Shown here one piece after another: positions 1-7,738 of a stretch of DNA of 28,877 nt (positions are counted from its first letter, which is position 1; each line of letters begins with the position of its first letter). Under the pieces are notes generated by a model. It was not told the origin of the DNA, made no database searches, and was given only the letters and a program-made list of their open reading frames with translations. The stretch is from positions 1 through 28,877 of the forward strand of contig DIXO01000055.1 of NCBI GenBank assembly GCA_002428735.1, in the 5' to 3' direction. Made by a program: the position numbers and the translations under genes. This DNA is from Syntrophaceae bacterium UBA6078. GTDB taxonomy: Bacteria > Desulfobacterota > Syntrophia > Syntrophales > UBA2210.

Positions 1-50
1 GAAAATGAAACAACGATCCATCTCGAAAAAATCGATCCAAGAATCGAAAA

Positions 51-830
51 GTGACCCTTGAATCAGTTTTTCAACGGCCTGCTAGAATGTGCCTTGACTA
101 TCTTAACTCCCGCAAAATCTCAAACGACAGATTCAATAAGGAACGAAAGAACCTCCTCGCAATGTTCAATTGGGGAAGAGACATCCTCGATCTTAAATCC
201 AATCCAGTGGCTAAAATCAAACAGCTACCTCACAACAGAGCGGCGCAGTATGTTCCCCTTCAACAAGACATTTTTAGGATTCTGGCCGTTGCCACGCCGG
301 AAGAACGGGTGTTTTTATATTCTTATCTTCACACCGGGGCAAGGCGTTCGTCCATCTTCCGTTTGACTTGGAGCGAGGATATTGACTTTGAGGGGAAGCG
401 GATCAGAATAGGAAGTAGAAAGTCTCGGGACGGTTCTTTCAAATATGTGTGGCTCCCCATGACCTCAGAATTGCACGACAGCCTTAAATGGTGGTGGGGG
501 CATAGAAGGGATAACCTTTGGGTCTTTACGTCAAAGAAAGGCGGTCCCTGGACGGAGAGAAGGGGGTTTCTGAGAAGCTTATGTCATCGTGCCGGGGTCA
601 GGGAATTCGGTTTTCACGCAATTAGGAGGCATGTGGCCTCTGTTTTGGCTTCTCAAAATGTTCCGCTGAAAACGATAGGTGAGATTCTTGACCACTCAAA
701 ATTAAGCACTACGGAACGGTATGTTTATAATCTCAACAATGATCTTGCGGTGACCATGGAGCTACTTTCTCAAAAACAAAATACACATGAGGATACACAG
801 ACCATACAAAAAGAGGGGTCGGTCAAATGA
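51..830 (+). CDS. Tyrosine recombinase / phage-type integrase, N-terminally shortened
   Basis: Site-specific recombinase that would cut and rejoin DNA through a tyrosine nucleophile during integration or excision of a mobile element. The catalytic domain is complete: first Arg in TGARRSSIFRL (about residue 98), beta-hairpin Lys in GSRKSRDG (about 123), HAIR box (about 190-193), LDHS in place of the usual LGH, and Tyr in TTERYVY (about 225). Only about 70 residues precede the catalytic domain, fewer than the usual complete core-binding domain of such integrases. The GTG start at 51 has no convincing ribosome-binding site. Frame 1, entering from the window edge, reads ENETTIHLEKIDPRIEK and stops at 52-54, overlapping the GTG. 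A frameshift or decay of the N-terminal part is therefore possible; two genes overlapping by 4 bp is the alternative. It ends 21 bp before tRNA-Asp, a classic integration site. Confidence 0.85.
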   Translation: MTLESVFQRPARMCLDYLNSRKISNDRFNKERKNLLAMFNWGRDILDLKSNPVAKIKQLPHNRAAQYVPLQQDIFRILAVATPEERVFLYSYLHTGARRSSIFRLTWSEDIDFEGKRIRIGSRKSRDGSFKYVWLPMTSELHDSLKWWWGHRRDNLWVFTSKKGGPWTERRGFLRSLCHRAGVREFGFHAIRRHVASVLASQNVPLKTIGEILDHSKLSTTERYVYNLNNDLAVTMELLSQKQNTHEDTQTIQKEGSVK

Positions 831-847
831 CCTAACCCCTCGTTTTT
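813..847. terminator. Bidirectional rho-independent terminator between integrase and tRNA-Asp
   Basis: The stem GAGGGGT (813-819) pairs with ACCCCTC (835-841). An inner GGTC/GACC stem (821-824 with 829-832) closes an AAAT loop. On the plus strand it is followed by GTTTTT. On the minus strand the same hairpin is followed by TTTTTG. It can therefore end both the integrase transcript and the convergent tRNA-Val/tRNA-Asp transcript. The integrase stop codon (828-830) lies inside the hairpin. Confidence 0.85.
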
Positions 848-851
848 ATTA

Positions 852-928
<77 letters not shown>

Positions 929-935
929 GCAAAAA

Positions 936-1011
936 TGGTAGGCGGAACAGGACTTGAACCTGTGACATCCACGGTGTAAGCGTGGCGCTCTCCCAGCTGA
1001 GCTATCCGCCC
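936..1011 (-). tRNA. tRNA-Val (TAC)
   Basis: A 76-nt cloverleaf on the minus strand. Acceptor stem GGGCGGA/TCCGCCT, discriminator A and encoded CCA. The anticodon stem CCACG/CGTGG holds the loop CTTACAC, giving anticodon TAC (plus-strand 976-978). It lies 7 nt upstream of tRNA-Asp and is presumably co-transcribed with it from the promoter in the lon-tRNA gap. Confidence 0.97.
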
Positions 1012-1047
1012 ATATGTCCCGTTCAATCCCCTGTAACCGAAGGTGGG

Positions 1048-1076
1048 AACCTAAACAAAAAAGGAAAGCGTGTCAA
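1048..1076 (-). promoter_or_regulatory. Promoter for tRNA-Val/tRNA-Asp
   Basis: On the minus strand a perfect -35 TTGACA (plus 1071-1076) is followed after 17 bp by TAGGTT (plus 1048-1053), a half-matching -10. It lies just beyond the lon stop codon and about 37 bp before the tRNA-Val 5' end, consistent with a short leader. The -35 and spacing are strong; the -10 is weak. Confidence 0.55.
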
Positions 1077-1083
1077 GTAATAT

Positions 1084-3507
1084 TTAAGCATTGAGGCGCA
1101 ATTCCTCCCCCTGAGCAACCAATTTCGTCTTGCGCGGATGCTCTTCCGGTTTTTCCTCCGGGACAAAAGCCCTCATGAGGACATCATCCATGTTGTCCAC
1201 CAAGACTACCTCGACATCTTTCAGCACATTGGCGGGGATATTGACAAGGTCCTTTTCGTTCTCACTGGGAATGATGGTCGTCTTGATATGTCCCCGGTGC
1301 GCCGCCAGCAATTTCTCCTTCAGCCCGCCAATGGGAAGTACCCGGCCCCTGAGGGTAATCTCGCCCGTCATCGCGAGATCGCTCCTCACCTTCTTCTTGA
1401 GAAGGGAGGATGCTATGGATGTGGCCATGGCGATCCCCGCGGATGGTCCATCCTTCGGGATAGCCCCTTCCGGGACATGAACATGAATATCCAGTTCCTT
1501 ATAGAATGTTTCTTCCAGCCCCAGGATCGCGGCCCGTGATCTGACATAGGTCAGCGCGGCCTGGGCGGATTCCTGCATCACATCGCCCAGTTTGCCCGTC
1601 AAGGTCAATTTGCCGGTCCCCGGCATGATGGAAGACTCGATTGTCAACAGCTCGCCGCCAACCTCCGTCCACGCGAGACCGACCGTCAGCCCCACCCGAT
1701 CCAGGGGTTCGATCTCTCCGAAACGGTACTTCGGCACACCAAGGTATTTCTCGACGGAATGTGCCCCCACCTTGATCTTCCCGCTTTTCCCGTCGGTGAC
1801 AATCTTCCTGGCCACTTTCCTGCAGATGGAGGCAATTTCCCTCTCCAGGTTCCGCACCCCGGCCTCCCGTGTATATCTGCGTATGATCGTCAGGAGGGCC
1901 TTGTCGGAAAATGCGATATTGTCCCTTGTCAACCCGTTGGTTTCCAGTTCCTTCGCCACAAGATATTCCCGGGCGATATTCAGCTTTTCCGGTTCAGTAT
2001 ACCCCGCAATGCGTATTACCTCGGTCCGGTCCTGGAGCGCGGCAGGTATGGTCTGGAGGACATTGGCCGTCGTGATAAACATGATGTCGGACAAGTCATA
2101 ATCGACCTCGAGATAGTTATCGTTGAAGGCGATATTCTGCTCAGGGTCCAGCACTTCGAGGAGCGCCGATGCCGGGTCTCCTCTGAAATCGGAACTGAGC
2201 TTGTCTATTTCATCAAGGCAGAATACGGGGTTGCTCGAACCCGCTTTTTTCAGAAGCTGGATAATCTTCCCCGGCATGGCCCCGATGTAGGTCCTCCGAT
2301 GGCCCCGTATTTCGGCCTCATCCCGCAGGCCGCCGAGAGACAGCCGGACGAATTTCCGGTTCGTGGCCCGGGCGATCGATTTAGCGATGGAGGTTTTCCC
2401 CACCCCGGGAGGACCGACAAGGCAGAGGATAGACCCCTTCTTTTTTTTGGAAAGGGTCTGAACCGCGAGGTATTCAAGGATGCGCTCCTTTACCTCTTTG
2501 AGCCCGTAATGATCCTCCTCCAGGATGGCCTCCGATTCCTTCAGCGCCGTCCGGTCCTGCGTCTTTTCAAACCAGGGCAGTTCAAGTATCCAGTCCACGT
2601 AGTTCCGGACCACGGTCGCCTCCGCGGACATGGGGGACATCATTTTCAGTTTCTTTATCTCCTGTTTGACCTTCTGGTGAGCCTCCTCGGTCAATTTCTT
2701 TTCCTTCAGCTTCTTCTCCAGTTCCCGTATCTCGGCCTTGAAACTGTCATCTTCCCCCATCTCCTTCTGGATAGCCCGCATCTGCTCATTCAGATAATAA
2801 TCCTTCTGAGTCTTCTCCATCTGCGATTTGACCCGCTTGCGGATGCGTCCCTCGACCTCCAGTATCTCGATCTCCGCCATCATCAGGGCGTATATTTTTT
2901 CGAGTCTCTCGGCAATATCGACCGTTTCAAGCACCTTCTGCCGTTCGTCCAATTTTACATACAGATGCGCCGCTACCGTATCGGCAAGCTTAGAGGGATT
3001 ATTCGTGGACGACATGCTCCCCATCAGTTCAGAGGGAACTTTCCGGCTGATCTTCGCGTATTTCGTGAATGCCTCCACGACATTCCGCATCAGCGCTTCA
3101 AGCTTCGTATCCGATTGAGGTTCAGCCGGCTCTTTCAACTCCTCGACAGCGACGAGAAAAAAGTCGTTGTTGGGTATGTAGTCCTTGATAACCCCCCGTC
3201 TTCTCCCTTCAACCAGAGCCTTCACCGTGCCGTCGGGAAGCCTCAGCAACTGTATGATATTTCCAATAGTGCCGACCGTATAGATATCATCGTCGGTCGG
3301 GTCATCGATCTCGGCGCTCTTCTGCGCAGCCAGGAATATCTCCTTGTCGCGCTGCATGGCATATTCCAGGGCGTCGATCGATTTTTCCCGCCCCACAAAG
3401 AGGGGCACAATCATATAGGGAAAAACAACCACATCCCGCAGGGGGAGCAACGGTATCAAAAGACTGTCACTCTTTATTTCTTCTGTTTTTTTATTAAAAT
3501 CAAACAT
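1084..3507 (-). CDS. lon: ATP-dependent protease La (Lon, LonA type)
   Basis: Cytoplasmic homo-hexameric AAA+ serine protease that degrades misfolded and regulatory proteins. The 807 residues match the family length. The N-terminal substrate-binding domain starts LPLLPLRDVVVFPYMIVPLFVG. A coiled middle region follows, then the AAA+ module with Walker A GPPGVGKTS and Walker B VFCLDEID. The C-terminal protease domain has the Ser-Lys dyad: Ser689 in PKDGPSAG and Lys732 in GGLKEKLLA. It starts 9 bp after the clpX stop; an AGGA overlapping that stop is the probable ribosome-binding site, so lon is probably the last gene of tig-clpP-clpX-lon. No terminator hairpin was found after it. Confidence 0.98.
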   Translation of the reverse strand: MFDFNKKTEEIKSDSLLIPLLPLRDVVVFPYMIVPLFVGREKSIDALEYAMQRDKEIFLAAQKSAEIDDPTDDDIYTVGTIGNIIQLLRLPDGTVKALVEGRRRGVIKDYIPNNDFFLVAVEELKEPAEPQSDTKLEALMRNVVEAFTKYAKISRKVPSELMGSMSSTNNPSKLADTVAAHLYVKLDERQKVLETVDIAERLEKIYALMMAEIEILEVEGRIRKRVKSQMEKTQKDYYLNEQMRAIQKEMGEDDSFKAEIRELEKKLKEKKLTEEAHQKVKQEIKKLKMMSPMSAEATVVRNYVDWILELPWFEKTQDRTALKESEAILEEDHYGLKEVKERILEYLAVQTLSKKKKGSILCLVGPPGVGKTSIAKSIARATNRKFVRLSLGGLRDEAEIRGHRRTYIGAMPGKIIQLLKKAGSSNPVFCLDEIDKLSSDFRGDPASALLEVLDPEQNIAFNDNYLEVDYDLSDIMFITTANVLQTIPAALQDRTEVIRIAGYTEPEKLNIAREYLVAKELETNGLTRDNIAFSDKALLTIIRRYTREAGVRNLEREIASICRKVARKIVTDGKSGKIKVGAHSVEKYLGVPKYRFGEIEPLDRVGLTVGLAWTEVGGELLTIESSIMPGTGKLTLTGKLGDVMQESAQAALTYVRSRAAILGLEETFYKELDIHVHVPEGAIPKDGPSAGIAMATSIASSLLKKKVRSDLAMTGEITLRGRVLPIGGLKEKLLAAHRGHIKTTIIPSENEKDLVNIPANVLKDVEVVLVDNMDDVLMRAFVPEEKPEEHPRKTKLVAQGEELRLNA

Positions 3508-3516
3508 ATGGCACTA

Positions 3517-4797
3517 TTATCCTGTTTTTTCCTGTTCCTTGTCGCCGGACATCTCGGAGGTTGTGCCGAAAACCAGTATCGGTTTCTCCTTTGTGAGAAC
3601 GACGCCTTCATTGATAAGACATTCCCGTATGTCGTTCCGTGAGGGAATGTCATACATGATATCCAGCATGGTGTTTTCCATAATAGCCTGAAGCCCCCTC
3701 GCTCCTGACTTCCTTTCCGCGGAAAGCTTCGCTATGGCCTTCAACGCGCCGTCGGTAAGGGTCAGCTTGACGCCCTCTATCTCAAACATCTTTTTGTACT
3801 GTTTGACCATGGAATTCCGTGGCTCCACCAGTATTCTCACCAGATCCTCCTCATCCAGATCATAGAGGGTTCCAATGACCGGAAGCCTCCCCACAAATTC
3901 CGGGATCAGACCATATTTCAGCAGATCTTCGGGGCGCACATCAGCGAGAGTTTCACCGACATTGCGTTCTTTTCTGCTTTTGATGTCGGCGCCGAATCCC
4001 ATGGCGGTAGCGTTTGTTCTTTTTTCAATAATCTCTTCAAGGCCGTTGAAAGCCCCTCCGCATATAAACAGGATGTTGGTGGTGTCCACCTGGATGAACT
4101 CCTGCTGCGGGTGTTTTCTCCCCCCCTTGGGGGGGACATTGGCCAGGGTCCCCTCGATGATCTTCAGCAGCGCCTGCTGAACGCCTTCACCGGATACGTC
4201 CCGGGTGATGGAAGGGTTCCCCGATTTTTTCGAGATCTTATCTATTTCGTCAATATAGACGATACCATGCGATGCCCGCTGGACATCGTAATTGGCGTTC
4301 TGAAGAAGACTCAGAATGATGTTCTCCACATCCTCTCCCACGTACCCCGCCTCGGTGAGCGTGGTGGCATCGGCAATAGCGAAGGGCACGTTCAACATGC
4401 GCGCCAATGTCTTCGCCAGGAGGGTTTTCCCCGAACCGGTGGGCCCGATAAGGAGGATATTGCTCTTCTGGAGCTCAACATCATTCAGTTCAACCCCCGA
4501 GACCAGCCGTTTGTAATGGTTGTAAACCGCAACTGAAAGGATCTTTTTTGTACGATCCTGCCCCACGACGTACTGATCCAGGAACTTCTTGATGTCCTTC
4601 GGCTCGGGGATGTCCTCCTTGGCGGTCTTCAGATCCCGGTTGCCATCTTCCTCGACAATGCATCTGCACAGGTCTATGCATTCATCGCAGATGTAGGCCG
4701 TAGGGCCGGCGACGAGTTTTCTCACCTCGTTCTGCGTCTTGCCGCAAAAGGAGCAAAAAAGCAGTCCCCGTTCGCCATCTTCAGGTTTTTTTCCCAT
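3517..4797 (-). CDS. clpX: ClpXP unfoldase subunit ClpX
   Basis: AAA+ unfoldase that recognises tagged proteins, unfolds them and threads them into ClpP. The 426 residues are normal for the family. The N-terminal C4 zinc domain is visible as CSFC and ICDEC (residues about 15-40). Walker A is GPTGSGKT, the GYVG pore loop sits in EAGYVGEDVENI, and Walker B is IVYIDEIDKI. The start lies 13 bp downstream of the clpP stop, and lon begins 9 bp after its own stop, indicating one transcript for both protease systems. Confidence 0.98.
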   Translation of the reverse strand: MGKKPEDGERGLLFCSFCGKTQNEVRKLVAGPTAYICDECIDLCRCIVEEDGNRDLKTAKEDIPEPKDIKKFLDQYVVGQDRTKKILSVAVYNHYKRLVSGVELNDVELQKSNILLIGPTGSGKTLLAKTLARMLNVPFAIADATTLTEAGYVGEDVENIILSLLQNANYDVQRASHGIVYIDEIDKISKKSGNPSITRDVSGEGVQQALLKIIEGTLANVPPKGGRKHPQQEFIQVDTTNILFICGGAFNGLEEIIEKRTNATAMGFGADIKSRKERNVGETLADVRPEDLLKYGLIPEFVGRLPVIGTLYDLDEEDLVRILVEPRNSMVKQYKKMFEIEGVKLTLTDGALKAIAKLSAERKSGARGLQAIMENTMLDIMYDIPSRNDIRECLINEGVVLTKEKPILVFGTTSEMSGDKEQEKTG

Positions 4798-4810
4798 GAA
4801 CTATTTCCCC

Positions 4811-5404
4811 TTATTGTGCTGTTCTCTTGGTGATGATTTCGTCAATTATGCCATATTCTTTAGCCTGGGAACTGGTCATATAATAATCCCGTTCCGTATC
4901 GGCTTCAACCTTTTTAACGGACTGCCCGGTGTGCCGGGCAAGGATCGCGTTGAGGTCCTGCTTCAATCTCAATATCTCCTTGGCCTGAATCCCGATATCG
5001 GTCGCCTGTCCCTGCGACCCGCCCAGTGGCTGATGTATGACGATCCGCGAGTTCGGCAGAGCGCTCCTCTTCCCCTTTTCACCAGCGGCGAGAAGCAGCG
5101 CCCCCATGCTTGCCGCCTGCCCCATGCAAATGGTGTGAACAGCCGGACGTATGTATTGCATCGTGTCATATATGGCGAGACCGGCGCTGACAACGCCTCC
5201 GGGGGTGTTCAGATAGAACGATATCTCTCTGTCCGGATCTTCCGATTCCAGGAACAGCATCTGGGCTATGACGAGATTGGAGACATCGTCATCAATGGCC
5301 GACCCCAGAAAGATAATCCGATCCTTCAGAAGTCGCGAGTAGATGTCAAAAGCGCGTTCACCCCGACCATCCTGTTCTATTACCATGGGAATGAGAGGCA
5401 TCAT
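4811..5404 (-). CDS. clpP: ATP-dependent Clp protease proteolytic subunit ClpP
   Basis: Serine peptidase that forms a double heptameric barrel and degrades substrates delivered by ClpX. The 197 residues match the family. The catalytic triad is readable: Ser99 in GQAASMGA, His124 in IVIHQPLGG and Asp173 in ERDYYMT. The start ATGATG overlaps the tig stop by 4 bp (ATGA at 5404-5401), with GGAGAG just upstream, so translation is probably coupled to tig. Either of the two adjacent Met codons could be used. Confidence 0.98.
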   Translation of the reverse strand: MMPLIPMVIEQDGRGERAFDIYSRLLKDRIIFLGSAIDDDVSNLVIAQMLFLESEDPDREISFYLNTPGGVVSAGLAIYDTMQYIRPAVHTICMGQAASMGALLLAAGEKGKRSALPNSRIVIHQPLGGSQGQATDIGIQAKEILRLKQDLNAILARHTGQSVKKVEADTERDYYMTSSQAKEYGIIDEIITKRTAQ

Positions 5405-6732
5405 TTCTCTCCTTTTTTCGTTTTCTTACCCTTTTTGACAACGGTTATGTCGGCCTTCTCTTGAATAAAATCTATAATCTTCGTCTCAAGCAGCTGGTCC
5501 TTGAGCCGCTCCTTCATGCCATCGCCCTCATAGAACTTCTTGACGGATTCATAATCCTGGCCGTACTTTTGAGCGACATCTTTCAGCTTCTCTTCAACCT
5601 CTTCCGCGCTGACATCAATCGACTCTTTTTCGGCTATTTTACCCAATATAAACGAAGTCTTGACCAGCCGGGTTGCCTGGTCAGTAAATCTGTCGTGCAT
5701 GTTATAGCTGATCTCGGCGGCCTTGTCTTCCGGCATGCCGTTCTGAACCATTCTCTGGCGGGCATCCAGCATCATGGCGTAGGTCTGCCGTTCTACCCAG
5801 GAAGGAGGAACTTCAAATTCATTCTTTTCCAGAAGTTTGTCAATGATCTTGTCTCTCAGCTCCGCCTTGATCCGCGATTCCCCCTCCTCTTCAAGCGACT
5901 TTTTCACGTCATCCTTCAGATCTTCCAGAGACTCATATTTCTCGAAATTCTTCACGAACTCCTCATTCAATTCGGGGAGAATCTTCACACGGATATTGTT
6001 GAGGGTGACAGAAAAGAGAACCTCTTTCCCGGCAATGTCCTTTGCACCGTATGTTTCAGGAAATGTCACGGTGATATCCCTCGATTCTCCCTTCTTCATC
6101 CCGAGCAGCTGCTCCTCAAAGCCGGGGACGAAGCTCTGAGAACCAATCTGGAGCGTATGATCTTTCGATGCCAGCTCCTTGCGCGCTTCTCCGCCAATGG
6201 TCCCCGAAAAATCGATGAGGGCGAAATCTCCGTCGGCAAGCCCTCGATCGTCGGCAACATCTTCAAGAGTAGCGTACATCTGACATATCTGCGTAAGCCG
6301 ATCGTCCACATCCGCCTTTGTGACGGACAGTGATTCTTTTTCCAGGGCAAGTCCCGCATAGTCCGTGGGATCCAGGAGAGGCTGGATATCAACAGTAGCG
6401 GTAAAGAGAAAGTTCTCCCCCTTCGTTATCCCTTGCTGATCAATAACCGGCTGTGCCACAACATCTATATTGTTTTTTTCAACGGCATCGCTGAAGTGCT
6501 TCGTCACCAGATTTGATACCGCCTCCTCCTCTACCCTTTCCTTATAATGCAGTTCAAGCATATTCCGAGGGGCCTTCCCCGGTCTGAATCCCCTGATTTT
6601 AGCGCTCCTGCCTACTGTTTTGTATATTGAATCGAGCTCCTTTTTCACGTCATCCCAGAGCACTTCGAACGACAGTTTTCGCTGTACGGAACTGATATCC
6701 TCTATCTTTACTTCACTGGCCATGGCAATCAC
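5401..6732 (-). CDS. tig: Trigger factor (ribosome-associated chaperone, peptidyl-prolyl isomerase)
   Basis: Chaperone that binds the ribosome exit tunnel and folds nascent chains. The N-terminal ribosome-binding domain has the signature GFRPGKAPRNML (classically GFRxGKxP). An FKBP-type isomerase domain follows (DFALIDFSGTIGG to TFPETYGAKDIAG), then a long helical C-terminal chaperone domain, ending in a Lys-rich tail. I chose the GTG at 6732 because AGGAG lies 7 nt upstream, giving 443 residues. The GTG at 6750 would put that site inside the gene, and the ATG at 6723 is too far from it. It sits 67 bp downstream of tRNA-Leu with no strong promoter between. Confidence 0.96.
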   Translation of the reverse strand: MIAMASEVKIEDISSVQRKLSFEVLWDDVKKELDSIYKTVGRSAKIRGFRPGKAPRNMLELHYKERVEEEAVSNLVTKHFSDAVEKNNIDVVAQPVIDQQGITKGENFLFTATVDIQPLLDPTDYAGLALEKESLSVTKADVDDRLTQICQMYATLEDVADDRGLADGDFALIDFSGTIGGEARKELASKDHTLQIGSQSFVPGFEEQLLGMKKGESRDITVTFPETYGAKDIAGKEVLFSVTLNNIRVKILPELNEEFVKNFEKYESLEDLKDDVKKSLEEEGESRIKAELRDKIIDKLLEKNEFEVPPSWVERQTYAMMLDARQRMVQNGMPEDKAAEISYNMHDRFTDQATRLVKTSFILGKIAEKESIDVSAEEVEEKLKDVAQKYGQDYESVKKFYEGDGMKERLKDQLLETKIIDFIQEKADITVVKKGKKTKKGEK

Positions 6733-6799
6733 TTGTTTACTCCTTTGCACAGATTAAGAGACTTACAATTGAGATATGCATGAAATATCCCCGGGAGGA

Positions 6800-6886
6800 T
6801 GGTGCGAGAGAGGGGAGTTGAACCCCTATCCGCTTTCGCGGGCTGGATCCTAAGTCCAGTGCGTCTTCCAGTTCCGCCACTCTCGC
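6800..6886 (-). tRNA. tRNA-Leu (TAG)
   Basis: An 87-nt class II tRNA on the minus strand with a long variable arm (CCCGC GAAA GCGGA region). Acceptor stem GCGAGAG/CTCTCGC, discriminator A and encoded CCA at 6802-6800. The anticodon stem CTGGA/TCCAG encloses CTTAGGA, so the anticodon is TAG (plus-strand 6850-6852), reading CUN codons. It lies 67 bp upstream of tig and just downstream of a consensus promoter. Confidence 0.97.
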
Positions 6887-6905
6887 AATTCACAAGAGTA
6901 CTGTT

Positions 6906-6934
6906 ATACTAGTAATCGTACGACCGATTGTCAA
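6906..6934 (-). promoter_or_regulatory. Strong sigma-70 promoter for tRNA-Leu and probably tig-clpP-clpX-lon
   Basis: On the minus strand a perfect -35 TTGACA (plus 6929-6934) and TAGTAT (plus 6906-6911, 4 of 6 to TATAAT) are separated by exactly 17 bp. The predicted start is about 13 nt before the 5' end of tRNA-Leu. Because no good promoter is visible between tRNA-Leu and tig, read-through into the protease operon is likely. Confidence 0.85.
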
Positions 6935-6981
6935 CTGCGAAAAGCATGCCACCCGGGAGACCACGTCTGCCCGTGCCAAAC

Positions 6982-7005
6982 AAAAACCGCCCGAAACGGC
7001 GGTTT
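6982..7005 (-). terminator. Rho-independent terminator after tRNA-Pro
   Basis: On the minus strand AAACCGCC pairs with GGCGGTTT (plus 6984-6991 and 6998-7005) around a 6-nt loop, and the 3' arm runs into TTTTTG. It lies 17 nt beyond the tRNA-Pro 3' end and about 47 bp upstream of the tRNA-Leu promoter, so it separates the large upstream operon from the protease operon. Confidence 0.85.
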
Positions 7006-7021
7006 CACACTGCACCAATAA

Positions 7022-7098
<77 letters not shown>

Positions 7099-7109
7099 AC
7101 TTGGTTGGT

Positions 7110-7138
7110 GAGATATCACCATAGGTTTTCTCTGTCAA
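7110..7138 (-). promoter_or_regulatory. Promoter for tRNA-Pro, overlapping the comEA-like stop codon
   Basis: On the minus strand a perfect TTGACA (plus 7133-7138) is followed after 17 bp by TATCTC (plus 7110-7115). The predicted start is about 5-8 nt before the tRNA-Pro 5' end. The TGA stop of the preceding gene (7135-7137) is embedded in the -35 box. The -10 is only a partial match. Confidence 0.5.
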
Positions 7139-7722
7139 GAACAAGAATCTCTGCTGATGAAAAGATACTTCCCTATCCCCTCATACTGCTTTTTTCCAAG
7201 GCCTTCTATCCGTTTCAGCTCACCGATTGAAGTGAAAAGCCCCTTTTCTTCTCTGAACCGCACTATTTTTGAGGCCGTTGTGCGACCGATTCCAGGAATG
7301 AGCGCCAGTTCTTCCGGCGTTGCCCGGTTAAGATCAATGGGCATACCGAGGGCGAGCCGGGCGGAGGCAGACATGTGATTGACGATGACACTTCCGCTGA
7401 TGCGATTAAAGCCGACCCGCTCTCCCGATTGGAGCGTCCGGGAGGGATCAAATGCCGTGAATCCACTCAGATCGTCAATCCCGGCCTCTCTCAAGAGATC
7501 ACCGATCGTCGACCCCCTTTGCAAAAAGTAGATGCCCGCGTAATTTTCATGCCCGGCAATCTCCACCGCGATCCGGGATCCTTCCCCCACAGAGGAGACG
7601 GGAGACGACGGTGCGGGATGGATGTACCGGTAGATGTCCCGGGCGGCATATACAACCACCGCCGCTATTACAACAAGGACGGCTCCGTACATCTGTCTCG
7701 AATCGAAGGCTCTTCCCTTCAT
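7135..7722 (-). CDS. ComEA-like helix-hairpin-helix DNA-binding protein, membrane anchored
   Basis: A 195-residue protein with one N-terminal membrane segment (about residues 11-26, YGAVLVVIAAVVVYAA) and the rest outside. The middle part (about 50-130, with GIYFLQRGSTIGDLLREAGI) resembles the SLBB-like domain found before the DNA-binding part in ComEA proteins. The C-terminus (about 131-190) holds two helix-hairpin-helix motifs: LNRATPEELALIPGIGRTTASKIV and FTSIGELKRIEGLGKKQYEGI. ComEA binds incoming double-stranded DNA in natural competence, but proteins of this shape also occur without a full competence system. No other com gene is visible. It is the last protein gene of the operon, 16 bp after lysC. 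Confidence 0.8.
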   Translation of the reverse strand: MKGRAFDSRQMYGAVLVVIAAVVVYAARDIYRYIHPAPSSPVSSVGEGSRIAVEIAGHENYAGIYFLQRGSTIGDLLREAGIDDLSGFTAFDPSRTLQSGERVGFNRISGSVIVNHMSASARLALGMPIDLNRATPEELALIPGIGRTTASKIVRFREEKGLFTSIGELKRIEGLGKKQYEGIGKYLFISRDSCS

Positions 7723-7738
7723 AGGACTTCACCTATGT

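Noticed and set aside
1759..3642. A 627-codon open frame on the strand opposite lon
   Set aside because: It is antisense to a full-length, motif-complete lon gene, its translation shows no recognisable domain, and such shadows are common opposite GC-biased coding sequence.
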